DNA of 64,000 nucleotides from Nonomuraea helvata (lineage in GTDB: Bacteria; Actinomycetota; Actinomycetes; Streptosporangiales; Streptosporangiaceae). Of the stretch, positions 1 through 8,934 are shown piece by piece. Position numbers and translations under genes: made by a program. The notes under the pieces were generated by a model. The model worked only from the letters and a program-made list of their open reading frames with translations. It was not told the DNA's origin and ran no database searches. The stretch spans positions 620,001 through 684,000 of the forward strand of contig NZ_BAAAXV010000005.1 of the NCBI RefSeq assembly GCF_039535785.1, given 5' to 3'. The first letter of the stretch is position 1. Every line of letters begins with the position of its first letter.

Positions 1-430
1 CCCTTACGCCCGCTGGGAACCGACAAGCTGCTTGCGCAGCGGCGGCGGGCGCGTACCGCGGTCTGCCTGTCCGCGTGAGTCAGCGGATAAGTCTGGTTTG
101 ACATGCGGACCGGGACGGAACCCGGGTGCCATGAGCGACGTGCACGACGTCGAGAGCGTCGACGTTCGGTGCCGGCTGCAATGCAGCTTGGACGGTGACG
201 CTCAAGATCCGCCCGCTTGCCAGAAGCTGCAGGTCACCATGTGAGTCGAATATTCGAGCCCCGCAACCTTCGACGGCCGACGAACGGGAGGCGGCGCGCA
301 CGCCCGGTCAGCGGCGGCCTGACCGGGGTGTGAAGAGCGACATCCATGAGATCATTTTCCCAGGGTCAGCCCGGTGGCATCGAGGCGTGCGGGATCCGTT
401 CTGGCGTGAGATCAAAAGAAGGTTGTGGAC
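1..430. other. No gene recognised
   Basis: I could not support a gene here. A short plus-strand reading frame open from the window edge stops near base 79 and could be the tail of an upstream gene, but it shows no motif I can name. The last bases hold a purine-rich AAGAAGG at 416-422, which I use as the ribosome binding site of the next gene. Confidence 0.4.
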
Positions 431-2162
431 ATGCTCCGTACACATCTGGCCGTCCTGTCCGCGGCAATCGTCGGAGCGTCCCTGCTGTCCACGGTCGATC
501 CACGACCAGCCGTGGCCGCCTCCGCCCTGACCTGCTCGGCGGTCGTGCCGGTGTACGGCATCGACGGCGGGGGAAAACTGCGCTGGTACGGCCACCGCGC
601 CGGCGCCTCCGGCGAGGATTCCTGGGCCGCCGACAGCGGCAAGGAGATCGGCTACGGCTGGAACACACTGGCCAAGGTGTTCTCCGGCGGCAACGGCGTG
701 ATCTATGCGGTCGACAGCGACGGGGATCTGAAATGGTACCGTCACCTGGACCCGGCGACCGGTGAGCGGGGCTGGGCCCCCGGCGAGCGCACGGTCATCG
801 GCCACGGCTGGGGCGACTTCGTGGACATCGTGTCGGCCGGCTCCGGGGTCATCTACGCCCTCGACAAAGCCGGAGACCTGCACTGGTACCGCCATCTTTC
901 GCCGACAACCGGCGAGGCCCAGTGGGCGCCGGGGAGCGGCAAGGTCATCCGCTCGGGCTGGACAGCGATCACCACTCTGATGACCGGGCGCGACGGCACC
1001 CTGTACGGCGTGAACACCAAGGGACACGTCCGCTGGTACGACCACACCGACCCGGCAGCAGGCGGCACCGCCTTCGGCCCGGGCACGGGGCTGGTAACCG
1101 GCGAGGGGTGGGAGGATTACCGCAGTCCGTCCGGCGCTGGAGCGGGAGTCGTCTACGCGCTCGACGCGTCCGGCCGGATGTGGTGGCATCATCATGCCGA
1201 CCCCCTGGCCGGGGCACCGGTCTGGCAGGACCGCCGCCCCTTGAAAGACGGATTCGCCTCCTTCACCGCCCTGTTCGCCGACGCCGCCGCCTGCTCGGCG
1301 GGGCAGTCCTTCACTGGTTACGCCCCCGGCACATCCGGCCAGAACCTCTACTTCAGCCAAGGCCGGGTCGGAGCTGTCCTGACGGAAGGCGCCCGAACCG
1401 CCGTCACCTACGGCCGGCAACGTAAGTTCGCCGAGACAACGACCGAGGCGACCGTCTCGACCCGAGCCTGGGTCCGCCTGCTGCCCGGCCCGTGGTCGCC
1501 CTCGGCGCCATGGGCGGCCTCATGGCCGGCGGCCAACATCGCCAGGACCGACGAGGATCTGCTGGACATCGCCACGCAGTACCTCGCGGACGCCCCCTCC
1601 CAGGTCCGCGATGGCCTGCGCTACGCGGGCGACGCCCACTACGGTCCCTTACTCCCGGACGGCACCCGGGAAGAGGGCTCAGACTTCAACGACTACCTCG
1701 GCCTCGCATGGACCTACGACGACAGGATCGACCCCCCCGGAAGCCCGGCAGAAGGAATCGCTGGACTGTTCCGGTTTCGTCAGAATGGTCCTTGGCTACC
1801 GCGGCGGCTACCCCCTGGGCATCGGCGACACGCTGAGCAAGTCCGCCCTTCCCCGTCGAGCCGTCCAAATGGCCGACGAGAACGCCCCGGGGATCACCGT
1901 GATCGACGGTGGCACGGCCAAACCCACGTCCTACGCGGACCTGCGGACGGGCGACCTGCTGTTCTGGGACGCCAGCACGGACGACGGCACAGCCCTCGAC
2001 CACGTCGGCATCTATCTGGGAATCGACTCCACCGGCAAACACCGGTTCATCTCCAGCCGCAAAACGGTCGACGGTCCTACGCTGGGCGACGAAGGCGGCC
2101 CCTCAACCCTCGACAGCGCCACGCTCTACGACCGCTCATGGCGCAAGGCCAAACGCGCCTGA
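431..2162 (+). pseudogene. Secreted tachylectin-like / NlpC-P60 protein, frameshifted
   Basis: The gene encodes a secreted protein with a signal peptide (residues 1 to about 31, ending AVAAS). It continues with about five propeller repeats of tachylectin type between residues 50 and 290, each with a W-Y/W-x-H core such as WYRHLDPATG. The C-terminal part is an NlpC/P60 cysteine peptidase domain with the nucleophile in LDCSGFV and the histidine in LDHVGIYLG, expected to cut peptidoglycan stem peptides. The two parts lie in different frames. Frame 2 runs into a C7 run at 1732-1738, and the peptidase continues in frame 3. Removing one C restores DRIDPPEARQKESLDCSGFV. The start is ATG 431 because AAGAAGG lies 8 bases upstream, while GTG 425 is too close to it. 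The change could be a real mutation or a sequencing error in the homopolymer. Confidence 0.75.
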
Positions 2163-2260
2163 CTTCCGCACGCCGCATGAGCGTGCGGCCCTGAATGCCA
2201 TAGCTCAGCGCTTCCGCTGGCATCCGGTCGGAGATCACCAAGCAGTGCTGAAGGGGCGAG

Positions 2261-2400
2261 CCGGCGCCGCCGTTTGAGTAGTACCGTCTCGACCACCAGG
2301 AAGTCGCACACGATGATCGCGTGGGCCTGAGCGGCCAGGAACTGCCGCCAGGTCGTCCAGCCCGGCGAGGCGCCGGATCGACACCGGCGGCTTGACCGGC
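2261..2400 (-). pseudogene. Integrase-core transposase remnant
   Basis: Read on the minus strand, 2353-2261 encodes TWRQFLAAQAHAIIVCDFL followed by VVETVLLKRR. This matches the start of the DDE integrase core in actinobacterial IS481/IS3-like transposases, and CDF holds the first catalytic Asp. The match stops abruptly after LLKRR and I cannot follow the N-terminal part beyond about 2400. It is a non-functional fragment, and related pieces lie at 23561-23638 and 38457-38530. Confidence 0.55.
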
Positions 2401-2532
2401 CGGCGGGTGCCGGGCCGTCCCGGGCGCCGTCTGTCGGTGACGGCCCGCTTGCGTCCGGGTACGACCTCGTTCGGGGAGATGAGGTCGTACGCGGACACGT
2501 GTCGGCGAGGACTGGACATAGGGGGATTCCGG

Positions 2533-3507
2533 ATGAAGGCGATTGTGGTGACGGACCAGGCCGCGGGAACGGCCGGGATGACGCTGATGGAACGGCCCGA
2601 GCCGCAGGCAGCGCTGATGGATGTCGTCGTTCAGGTTCATGCGTCGGGATTCGTCCCGACGGAGATGGCGTGGCCCTCGACCTGGGCCGATCGCCTCGAC
2701 CGTGACCGAACACCGTCGATCCCTGGGCACGAGCTGGCCGGAGTGGTCACCGCTCTCGGCTATGGCACGACAGGGCTGTCGGTGGGACAGCGGGTGTTCG
2801 GCATCACGGACTGGACTCGCGACGGCACCCTGGCGGAATATGTGGCCGTCGAGGCACGCAACCTCGCACCGCTGCCCGGCGACGTCGACTTCACGGTGGG
2901 CGCGAGCCTGCCGATCTCGGGACTGACCGCGTGGCAGGGACTGTTCGAGCACGGCCGCCTTCGGGCAGGGCAGAGCGTCCTCGTGCACGGCGCGGCCGGC
3001 GCAGTCGGGTCGATGGTGACGCAACTCGCACGAGAGGCCGGCGCCTACGTCATCGGCACCGGACGCGCCGCCGACCGTCAGAAGGCACTCGACTTCGGCG
3101 CGCAGGAGTTCGTCGACCTTGAGAACGACACGCTCGAAGACGTCGGCGAAGTCGACCTGGTTTTCGATGTCATCGGCGGCGACATCGGGAGGCGGTCCGC
3201 AGGCCTGATCCGAGCCGGAGGAACACTGGTGTCCGTCGTCGGGCCGCCCGAGGCGCGGCCCGACGACGGCCTGGCCATCGACTTCGTTGTCGAGTCCGAC
3301 CGCGCCCAACTGAGCGAGATCGTCCAGCGGGTCCGGGACGGACGACTGCGGACGAACATCGGCAACGTCGCGACCCTCGACGACGCCGTCGCCGTCCTCA
3401 ACCCGACCGAGCGACGCCAGGGGAAGACGGTCATCCGCGTTCGACCGTGGGACTCGAGGACGCGATCATCGGGTGGACGGCGAGGCGCTGCCGTGCACCC
3501 GATTTGA
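2533..3507 (+). CDS. MDR-family NAD(P)H quinone oxidoreductase
   Basis: This is a 324-residue zinc-free medium-chain dehydrogenase/reductase. Residues 1-115 form the GroES-like domain (ending around GHELAGVVTALG). The Rossmann domain carries the nucleotide-binding stretch VLVHGAAGAVGSMVTQLA near residue 150. No structural-zinc cysteine cluster is present, which separates it from true alcohol dehydrogenases and favours NADPH-dependent reduction of quinones or activated alkenes. The start is ATG 2533 with a G-rich Shine-Dalgarno (GGGGGATT) just upstream. It stands alone between a transposase remnant and a convergent esterase gene, so context does not reveal the substrate. Confidence 0.8.
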   Translation: MKAIVVTDQAAGTAGMTLMERPEPQAALMDVVVQVHASGFVPTEMAWPSTWADRLDRDRTPSIPGHELAGVVTALGYGTTGLSVGQRVFGITDWTRDGTLAEYVAVEARNLAPLPGDVDFTVGASLPISGLTAWQGLFEHGRLRAGQSVLVHGAAGAVGSMVTQLAREAGAYVIGTGRAADRQKALDFGAQEFVDLENDTLEDVGEVDLVFDVIGGDIGRRSAGLIRAGGTLVSVVGPPEARPDDGLAIDFVVESDRAQLSEIVQRVRDGRLRTNIGNVATLDDAVAVLNPTERRQGKTVIRVRPWDSRTRSSGGRRGAAVHPI

Positions 3508-3520
3508 CGGCGGCGGTGTG

Positions 3521-4852
3521 TCAGGTGCGGGTCCAGCGCTGGTTGGCGCCGCCGTGGCAGGAGTAGAGCTGGAGCCGGGTGCCGTTGGCGGTGCCCTGGC
3601 CGACGGCGTCCAGGCACAGCCCGGACTGCACCCCGGCGATGGTGCCGTCGGCGTTCAGGCGCCATTTCTGGTTGGCGCCGCCGTGGCAGGAGTAGATCTG
3701 GATGCCGGCGCCGTTGCCGGTGCCGGCCGCGTCGAGGCATTTGTTGCCATAGACCCTGAGCTCGCCGGCTGAGGTGGCGGCCCACTGCTGGTTACTGCGC
3801 CCGTTGCAGTCCCACAACTGCACCGCGGTGCCGTCGGCGGTGGCGGCGCCGGGCACGTCCAGGCAACGCCCGGAGCCGACTCCCTTGATCTGCCCGGCGG
3901 GTGGTGGAGTCGGCGTCGTGGTGGACGAGCCGCCGTCCAGGCCGAAGAAGCGGATGGCGTACGCGGCCATTCCGGTGTGCGGCAGGTCGTGGCCGGCTCC
4001 GGCGATGGTGTACGCCTCGACCTGCCCGGAGCCGAAGATCCGCCGGGTCCAGCCGGATTGCGGGCTGTCAGTGGAGGCGGGGGTCTGGCTCAGTCCGTGC
4101 GCGTCGGTCCACTGGTCGACCTCTTCCTGCAACATCGTGTACGGCAGCACCGAGTCGGCGGTGCCGTGCCAGGCCATCACGCGCGGCCGGGGCCCCGTGT
4201 AGCCGGGGTAGGCGTTCCTGACCAGGTCACCCCACTGCTGCGGCGTCTTGTCGCCGCAGCCGGCGGGGCCAAGGCAACCGTAGGGGACCCCCGAGAACGG
4301 CGCGCCGGCCTTGAACACGTCCGGGTACGTGGCGAGCAGGTTGTTGGTCTCCATCGCGCCGGAGGAGAAGCCGGTGGCGAACACCCGCTGCGGGTCGCCG
4401 TTGTAGCGTTGCAGCACGTAGTTCGTCATGGAGACGATCGACACCGGGTCGCTGCCGCCGCCGTGCCGCAGGGCCTCGTTGGACCACACGTCGAAGCAGT
4501 TCGACAGGCCGTTGGCGCTCTTGTTCGCCTGCGGGTAGATGACGATGAAGCCGTACCGGTCGGCCAGCGAGGCGAACTCGGTGCCCTGGTGGAAGCCCGG
4601 AGCCCAGCCGTTGCAGCCGTGCATCGCCACCAGGACGCCCGGCCTGGACTCCACTCTGTCGGGGACGTAAAGGTACATCCGCAGACCGCCGGGATTGGCG
4701 CCGAAGCCCGTCACTTCGGTCAGGACCGCCGCCGACGCTCCTGGCACAGCCGTGAGGAACACGGACAGAGCGGTGGCCACCGCCGTGATCAGAGCCGTCA
4801 AGGCGGCTCCGATGCCTGCGTACCTTCTCGTACGCGGTTCGCTTCGCTGCAT
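3521..4852 (-). CDS. Secreted CE1/PHB-depolymerase-type esterase with ricin-B lectin domain
   Basis: The 443-residue protein has an N-terminal signal peptide (to about residue 41, GASAA). An alpha/beta-hydrolase domain of the extracellular PHB depolymerase / acetylxylan and feruloyl esterase class (CE1) covers about 42-300. The nucleophile is in GFSSGAME, the acid is likely in HGTADSVLP, and the histidine is in GAGHDLPHTG. A Thr/Pro/Ser linker (TTTPTPPP) leads to a ricin-B/CBM13 trefoil (about 318-443) with three QxW repeats (NQQW, NQKW, NQRW). The likely role is deacylation of plant hemicellulose, with the trefoil as sugar anchor. A 14-bp perfect palindrome sits 17 bases upstream of the start codon, suggesting repression by a LacI-type sugar regulator. 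Confidence 0.88.
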   Translation of the reverse strand: MQRSEPRTRRYAGIGAALTALITAVATALSVFLTAVPGASAAVLTEVTGFGANPGGLRMYLYVPDRVESRPGVLVAMHGCNGWAPGFHQGTEFASLADRYGFIVIYPQANKSANGLSNCFDVWSNEALRHGGGSDPVSIVSMTNYVLQRYNGDPQRVFATGFSSGAMETNNLLATYPDVFKAGAPFSGVPYGCLGPAGCGDKTPQQWGDLVRNAYPGYTGPRPRVMAWHGTADSVLPYTMLQEEVDQWTDAHGLSQTPASTDSPQSGWTRRIFGSGQVEAYTIAGAGHDLPHTGMAAYAIRFFGLDGGSSTTTPTPPPAGQIKGVGSGRCLDVPGAATADGTAVQLWDCNGRSNQQWAATSAGELRVYGNKCLDAAGTGNGAGIQIYSCHGGANQKWRLNADGTIAGVQSGLCLDAVGQGTANGTRLQLYSCHGGANQRWTRT

Positions 4853-4868
4853 TGGTTCGCCTCTCCGC

Positions 4869-4882
4869 TGTTAGCGCTAACA
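4869..4882. promoter_or_regulatory. Palindromic operator upstream of the esterase
   Basis: TGTTAGCGCTAACA is a perfect 14-bp palindrome with a central CG, the usual form of LacI/GalR-family operators in actinomycetes. It lies 17 bases upstream of the esterase start. An identical copy is at 5125-5138 in front of the opposing gene. No LacI-family gene is present in the window, so the regulator would act from elsewhere. Confidence 0.75.
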
Positions 4883-5124
4883 ACCCGCTGGCTGGGCGAA
4901 TCTCCCTCGGGCCGGTGGAGGTGGTGGTTAGGACGGAGCAAATACGGGGCGGAAAGGTACTGTCAAGAGCGCCTTAACGTACTGCCGGTCGGCGGAGGCG
5001 GCGCGCCGGCGCGCTCACCTCGGATTCTCGAGTCCGGTCGCAGTCGATCAGCGAGATCGTCGCCTGAAACTTTCACCCGAGTCCCACCTGACCATGTCAC
5101 CACCTGCCACCGCTAGGCTGTAAC

Positions 5125-5138
5125 TGTTAGCGCTAACA
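5125..5138. promoter_or_regulatory. Second copy of the palindromic operator
   Basis: This is an identical copy of TGTTAGCGCTAACA, 120 bases upstream of the start of the GH127-like fragment. With the copy at 4869 it places both sides of the divergent promoter region under what looks like the same LacI-type regulator. Confidence 0.75.
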
Positions 5139-5257
5139 CATGGTCTGACAGCGATATCTCCGCGCCGACAACCTACGGCGGCCTCTCCGAGGGCCTGACC
5201 CGGTGAACACGTGACGGCGGTGACCGGTCACCACCCCCCATCACCAAGGAGCTCCGC

Positions 5258-5530
5258 ATGTCCTTGAGCCGTCGTCAGCTCTTTCGGGCCGCAGGCGCGA
5301 CCACCGCGCTCTCGGTCGCCGGCCAGGCAGTCGGCATGTCCTCCGCTCTGGCGGCACTCCCCTGGGCCAGATCCGACATCGGTGTCTCGGCCTACGAGTT
5401 CGACCTCGGCCAGGTCCGGCTGACCTCCGGTCGTTGGCCGGACAACCAGAACCGCGCTCTTGACTACCTGCGCTTCGTCGATGTCGACCGGCCACCGAAC
5501 TCGTTGTACGCCAGAGCACCGGGCCTCCCA
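5258..5530 (+). pseudogene. Truncated GH127-like (beta-L-arabinofuranosidase-type) gene
   Basis: ATG 5258 follows an AAGGAG Shine-Dalgarno and opens a twin-arginine signal peptide (SRRQLFRAAGATTALSVAG). The next segment, FDLGQVRLTSGRWPDNQNRA and LDYLRFVDVDR, is the characteristic N-terminus of GH127/DUF1680 beta-L-arabinofuranosidases, normally proteins of more than 600 residues. Similarity fades after about 5527. The frame continues with low-complexity sequence to a stop at 5710, and the catalytic domain is absent. Promoter, operator and export signal survive, so an exported peptide could still be made. I infer a deletion that removed the rest of the gene. Confidence 0.7.
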
Positions 5531-5604
5531 CACTCCCGGCCGCCTGAGCCGAAGCGCGTCCTCCAAGGGTCAGCGGGCCGAGTTCACCAGCAGCGGCGGG
5601 GGAC

Positions 5605-5625
5605 GGCGGCCACTGTGCGGCCGCC
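5605..5625. terminator. GC-rich hairpin between converging genes
   Basis: GGCGGCC at 5605-5611 pairs with GGCCGCC at 5619-5625 across a 7-base loop. It begins 16 bases beyond the stop of the isomerase gene (minus strand) and lies inside the decayed end of the GH127-like frame. There is no clear U tail, as is common in high-GC actinomycetes. Confidence 0.5.
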
Positions 5626-5640
5626 GCCCGGCGTGATGGG

Positions 5641-6648
5641 TCATTCGGAGGAGAAGGCGGCGTCGAAAGCGGCGGCCGGTGGGGTGATGGCGTTGAGCGA
5701 GCGGATGTAGGCGAGGGATTCCGGTGCGCCGTGCAGCCGGTCCATGCCCGCGTCCTCCCACTCGATGGAGATCGGGCCGTCGTAGCCGATGTGGTTGAGC
5801 GCGCGGAAGCACGCCTCCCACGGCACGTCGCCGCGGCCTGTGGACACGAAGTCCCAGCCACGCCGGGGGTCGGCCCACGCCAGGTGGGAGGCCAGACGGC
5901 CGCGCCGGCCGTCACGGGTGGCCACCCGGGCGTCCTTGCAGTCCACGTGGTAGATCCGGTCGGCGAAGTCGAGGATGAAGTTCGCCGGGTCCAGGTCCTG
6001 CCACACCATGTGCGACGGGTCCCAGTTCAGCCCGAAGGCCGGCCGGTGCCCGATGGCCTCCAGCGTCCGCACCGTGGTGTGGTAGTCGTACGCGATCTCG
6101 CTCGGGTGCACCTCATGGGCGAAGCGCACTCCGACCTCGTCGAAGACGTCGAGGATCGGGTTCCACCGGTCGGCGAAGTCGGCGTAGCCCGCCTCGATCA
6201 TCGACGGGGGCACCGGCGGGAACATCGCCAGCGTGTGCCAGATTGACGAGCCGGTGAAGCCGACGACGGTCGTCACGCCGAGCGCGGCCGCCGCGCGGGC
6301 GGTGTTCTTGATCTCTTCGGCGGCGCGCCGCCGTACACCTTCGGGTTCGCCGTCGCCCCAGATGCGGGCGGGCAGGATGCCCTTGTGGCGCTCGTCGATG
6401 GGGTGGTCGCAGACCGCCTGGCCGACCAGGTGGTTGGAGATCGTCCACACCCGGAGGTTGTACTTGGCCAGGGTCTCCTTCTTGCGTTCGATGTAGGAGT
6501 CGTCCGCGAGGGCCTTGTCGACCTCGAAGTGGTCGCCCCAGCAGGCGATCTCCAGGCCGTCGTAGCCCCACTCCGACGCCAGCCGGCAGACCTCCTCGAA
6601 CGGCAGGTCCGCCCACTGCCCGGTGAACAACGTGACCGGCCTCGTCAT
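5641..6648 (-). CDS. Sugar phosphate isomerase/epimerase (xylose-isomerase-like TIM barrel)
   Basis: This 335-residue protein belongs to the AP endonuclease 2 / xylose-isomerase-like TIM-barrel family. Recognisable elements are the N-terminal GYDGLEIACWGDHFEV strand, HEVHPSEIAYDYHT, the metal-binding region FGLNWDPSHMVWQ, IYHVDCKDA, and the C-terminal SIEWEDAGMDR. These supply the Glu/Asp/His ligands typical of the family. It is the last gene of a five-gene minus-strand operon, and its ATG overlaps the upstream dehydrogenase stop by 4 bases. In comparable operons such proteins isomerise or eliminate keto-sugars made by the neighbouring Gfo/Idh/MocA enzyme. The exact substrate is not readable from sequence. 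Confidence 0.85.
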   Translation of the reverse strand: MTRPVTLFTGQWADLPFEEVCRLASEWGYDGLEIACWGDHFEVDKALADDSYIERKKETLAKYNLRVWTISNHLVGQAVCDHPIDERHKGILPARIWGDGEPEGVRRRAAEEIKNTARAAAALGVTTVVGFTGSSIWHTLAMFPPVPPSMIEAGYADFADRWNPILDVFDEVGVRFAHEVHPSEIAYDYHTTVRTLEAIGHRPAFGLNWDPSHMVWQDLDPANFILDFADRIYHVDCKDARVATRDGRRGRLASHLAWADPRRGWDFVSTGRGDVPWEACFRALNHIGYDGPISIEWEDAGMDRLHGAPESLAYIRSLNAITPPAAAFDAAFSSE

Positions 6649-7817
6649 GAACCCTCCACAGTGATGAAGCGGCTGTCCTCAGCCGCGCTCTGCTCGACGG
6701 CCGCCAGCACCCGCTGCACCCGCAGGCCGTCCTCGAAGGACGGCGTGGGGTCGGTGCCGGCGGCGATCGCCTCCAGGAAGTCCTTCGTCTCGTGGACGAA
6801 GGTGTGCTCGTACCCGAGGCCGTGGCCCGGCGGCCACCACGCCCCGGCGTACGGGTGGTCCGGCTCGGTGACCAGCACCCGCCGGAATCCGTGTTCGGCG
6901 CTGTCGATGGTGTGGTCGTGGAACCACAGGTCGTTCATCGACTCGAAGTCGAAGGCCAGGCTGCCCAGGGCGCCGTTGACCTCGATGCGCAGCGCGTTCT
7001 TGCGCCCCGCCGCGAAGCGGGTGGCCTCGAAGGAGGCCAGCCCGCCGCCGCTGAGCCGTCCGATGAACAGCGCCGCGTCGTCCACGGTGACCGCGCCCCT
7101 CCCGGTTCCGCCGCCGGCCGAGAGCCCGGCCGAACTGGCCGCCAGGGGACGCTCCTTGACGAAGGTCTCGGTCAGCGCCGCCACCCCGGCCAGCCGCTCA
7201 CCGGTGATGAACTCGGCGACGTCGATGATGTGAGCGCCGATGTCGCCGAGGGCCCCGGAGCCGGCCTTGTCCTTCTGGAGCCGCCAGACCAGGGGAAACT
7301 CGGGGTCGACGATCCAGTCCTGCAGATACTGCGCCCGTACGTGCCGGATCTCGCCGAGCATGCCCTCTTCGACGAACCGCCGGGCCAGCGCGACGGCGGG
7401 CACGCGGCGGTAGTTGAAGGCGACCATGCTGCGCACGCCGCGCGCCGCCGCCTCCTTCGCCGCCGCGGCCATGGCCTCGGCCTCGGCGACGGTGTTGGCG
7501 AGCGGCTTCTCGCAGATCACGTGCTTGCCTGCCGCCAGCGCCGCGACGGCGATCTCGGCGTGCGAGTCGCCGGGCGTGCAGATGTCGATGACCTGCACGT
7601 CGTCGCGGTCGAGGAGGCGCTTCCAGTCGGGCTCCGCGCCGGCCCATCCCAGCTTCTCGGCGGCCTGCGCGGTCGCCTCGGCGGATCTGCCGGCCACGGC
7701 CACCATCGAGGGTCTGAACGGCAGGTCGAAGAACGCGTCCACGCTGCGCCACGCCTGGGAGTGGGTACGGCCCATGAACGCGTAGCCGACCATGCCGATC
7801 CCGATGACAGGCCTCAT
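6645..7817 (-). CDS. Gfo/Idh/MocA-family oxidoreductase
   Basis: This is a 390-residue NAD(P)-dependent sugar or inositol dehydrogenase. The N-terminal Rossmann motif is IGMVGYAFMGRTHSQAW. The signature lysine is in CEKPLANT (about residue 100), and a conserved HIIDVAEFITG segment carries the active-site Asp/His of the family. Length is normal. Its start overlaps the binding-protein stop (7814-7817) and its stop overlaps the isomerase start, so all three are translationally coupled. The combination suggests oxidation of an imported sugar or glycoside followed by isomerisation or cleavage. Confidence 0.88.
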   Translation of the reverse strand: MRPVIGIGMVGYAFMGRTHSQAWRSVDAFFDLPFRPSMVAVAGRSAEATAQAAEKLGWAGAEPDWKRLLDRDDVQVIDICTPGDSHAEIAVAALAAGKHVICEKPLANTVAEAEAMAAAAKEAAARGVRSMVAFNYRRVPAVALARRFVEEGMLGEIRHVRAQYLQDWIVDPEFPLVWRLQKDKAGSGALGDIGAHIIDVAEFITGERLAGVAALTETFVKERPLAASSAGLSAGGGTGRGAVTVDDAALFIGRLSGGGLASFEATRFAAGRKNALRIEVNGALGSLAFDFESMNDLWFHDHTIDSAEHGFRRVLVTEPDHPYAGAWWPPGHGLGYEHTFVHETKDFLEAIAAGTDPTPSFEDGLRVQRVLAAVEQSAAEDSRFITVEGS

Positions 7818-8875
7818 GACTCGAACCCGAGAGGCAGGTACTGGGCGGCGTTGTCCTTGGTGATGGTCTCCGAAGCCAGTGTGATCGACTGCGGCACCTG
7901 CTGCTCCAGCAGGTCGCTCATGCCCTTGCCCTGGGCGATCAGCCGGGCGACCTTGATCGCCGAGCCGGCCATCGTGGGGGGATAGGTGACGGTGGCCTTC
8001 AGCACGCCGCTGTCGGCCTGGATGTCACGCATCGCGTTGGCCGAGCCCGCGCCGCCGACCATGAAGAACTCGTTGCGACCGGCCTCCTTGATCGCCGCCA
8101 GCACGCCGATGCCCTGGTCGTCGTCGTGGTTCCAGATCGCGTCGATCTTCTTGTGCGCCTGGAGCAGGTTGGCGGCCACCTGCGTTCCGGACTCCACCGT
8201 GAACTTGGCGTCCTGTTGCGCGGTCACCTTGAAGCCGTACGTCTTCAGCGCGTCGGCGAAGCCCTTGCTGCGGTCCTGGGTCAGCGGCAGCGTGGCGATG
8301 CCCTGGATCTCCAGGATGACCGGGTTGGAGACGCCCTTGTCCTTCAGCGTCTTGCCGATGTGGTGTCCGGCGGCCACACCCATGCCGTAGTTGTCCCCTC
8401 CGATCCAGGCCCGGTACGACAGCTTGTCCGGGAAGACGCGGTCCACGTTGACCACCGGGATGCCCGCGTCCATGGCCTGCCGGGCGACCTGGTTGAGCTG
8501 CTGGCCGTCGTTCGGCAGGATCACCAGCACGTTGACCTTCGCCTGGATCAGCGACTCCACCGCCGAGATCTGCTGGTTGATGTCGTTGGTCGGCTCGACC
8601 GGCTTGAATTCGACGTCGGTGTACTGCTTTGCCGCGTCCGCCGCGTTCTTGCTGATGGCGGCGATCCAGCCGTGGTCGGCGGCCGGGGCCGAGAAGCCGA
8701 TGACGACCTTCTCGCCAGGGGCGTCGTTGCCGTCCTTGGCCGCGGGAGCGGCGGCGGGCGCGCTCGCCTGCTGGGTGGCGACCGGCTCGTTGCTGGTGCA
8801 GGCGCTGACGAGGGCACCAGCGCCGAGGGCGGCGCCGCTGAAGAGGAAGCCGCGCCGGGCGACGTTCTTGTCCAT
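7814..8875 (-). CDS. Sugar ABC transporter substrate-binding lipoprotein (RbsB-like)
   Basis: The 353-residue product starts at ATG 8875 with GGAGAG upstream; the open frame extends further but without a credible start. The N-terminus combines twin arginines (ARRGFLFSG) with a lipobox (LVSAC), so the protein should be lipid-anchored outside the membrane. The mature part is a type I periplasmic-binding-protein fold of the ribose/galactose/inositol class (VIGFSAPAADHGWIAAISK, ILPNDGQQL, WNHDDDQGIGVLAAI). It delivers a monosaccharide-like ligand to the permease encoded just upstream. An Ala/Pro-rich linker follows the lipidated Cys. Confidence 0.9.
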   Translation of the reverse strand: MDKNVARRGFLFSGAALGAGALVSACTSNEPVATQQASAPAAAPAAKDGNDAPGEKVVIGFSAPAADHGWIAAISKNAADAAKQYTDVEFKPVEPTNDINQQISAVESLIQAKVNVLVILPNDGQQLNQVARQAMDAGIPVVNVDRVFPDKLSYRAWIGGDNYGMGVAAGHHIGKTLKDKGVSNPVILEIQGIATLPLTQDRSKGFADALKTYGFKVTAQQDAKFTVESGTQVAANLLQAHKKIDAIWNHDDDQGIGVLAAIKEAGRNEFFMVGGAGSANAMRDIQADSGVLKATVTYPPTMAGSAIKVARLIAQGKGMSDLLEQQVPQSITLASETITKDNAAQYLPLGFES

Positions 8876-8934
8876 GTCTTCTCTCCTTGCTGAAGCCTTG
8901 CTGAAGCCGGAAGGCTTGCGATCCGGCCCTGGTG

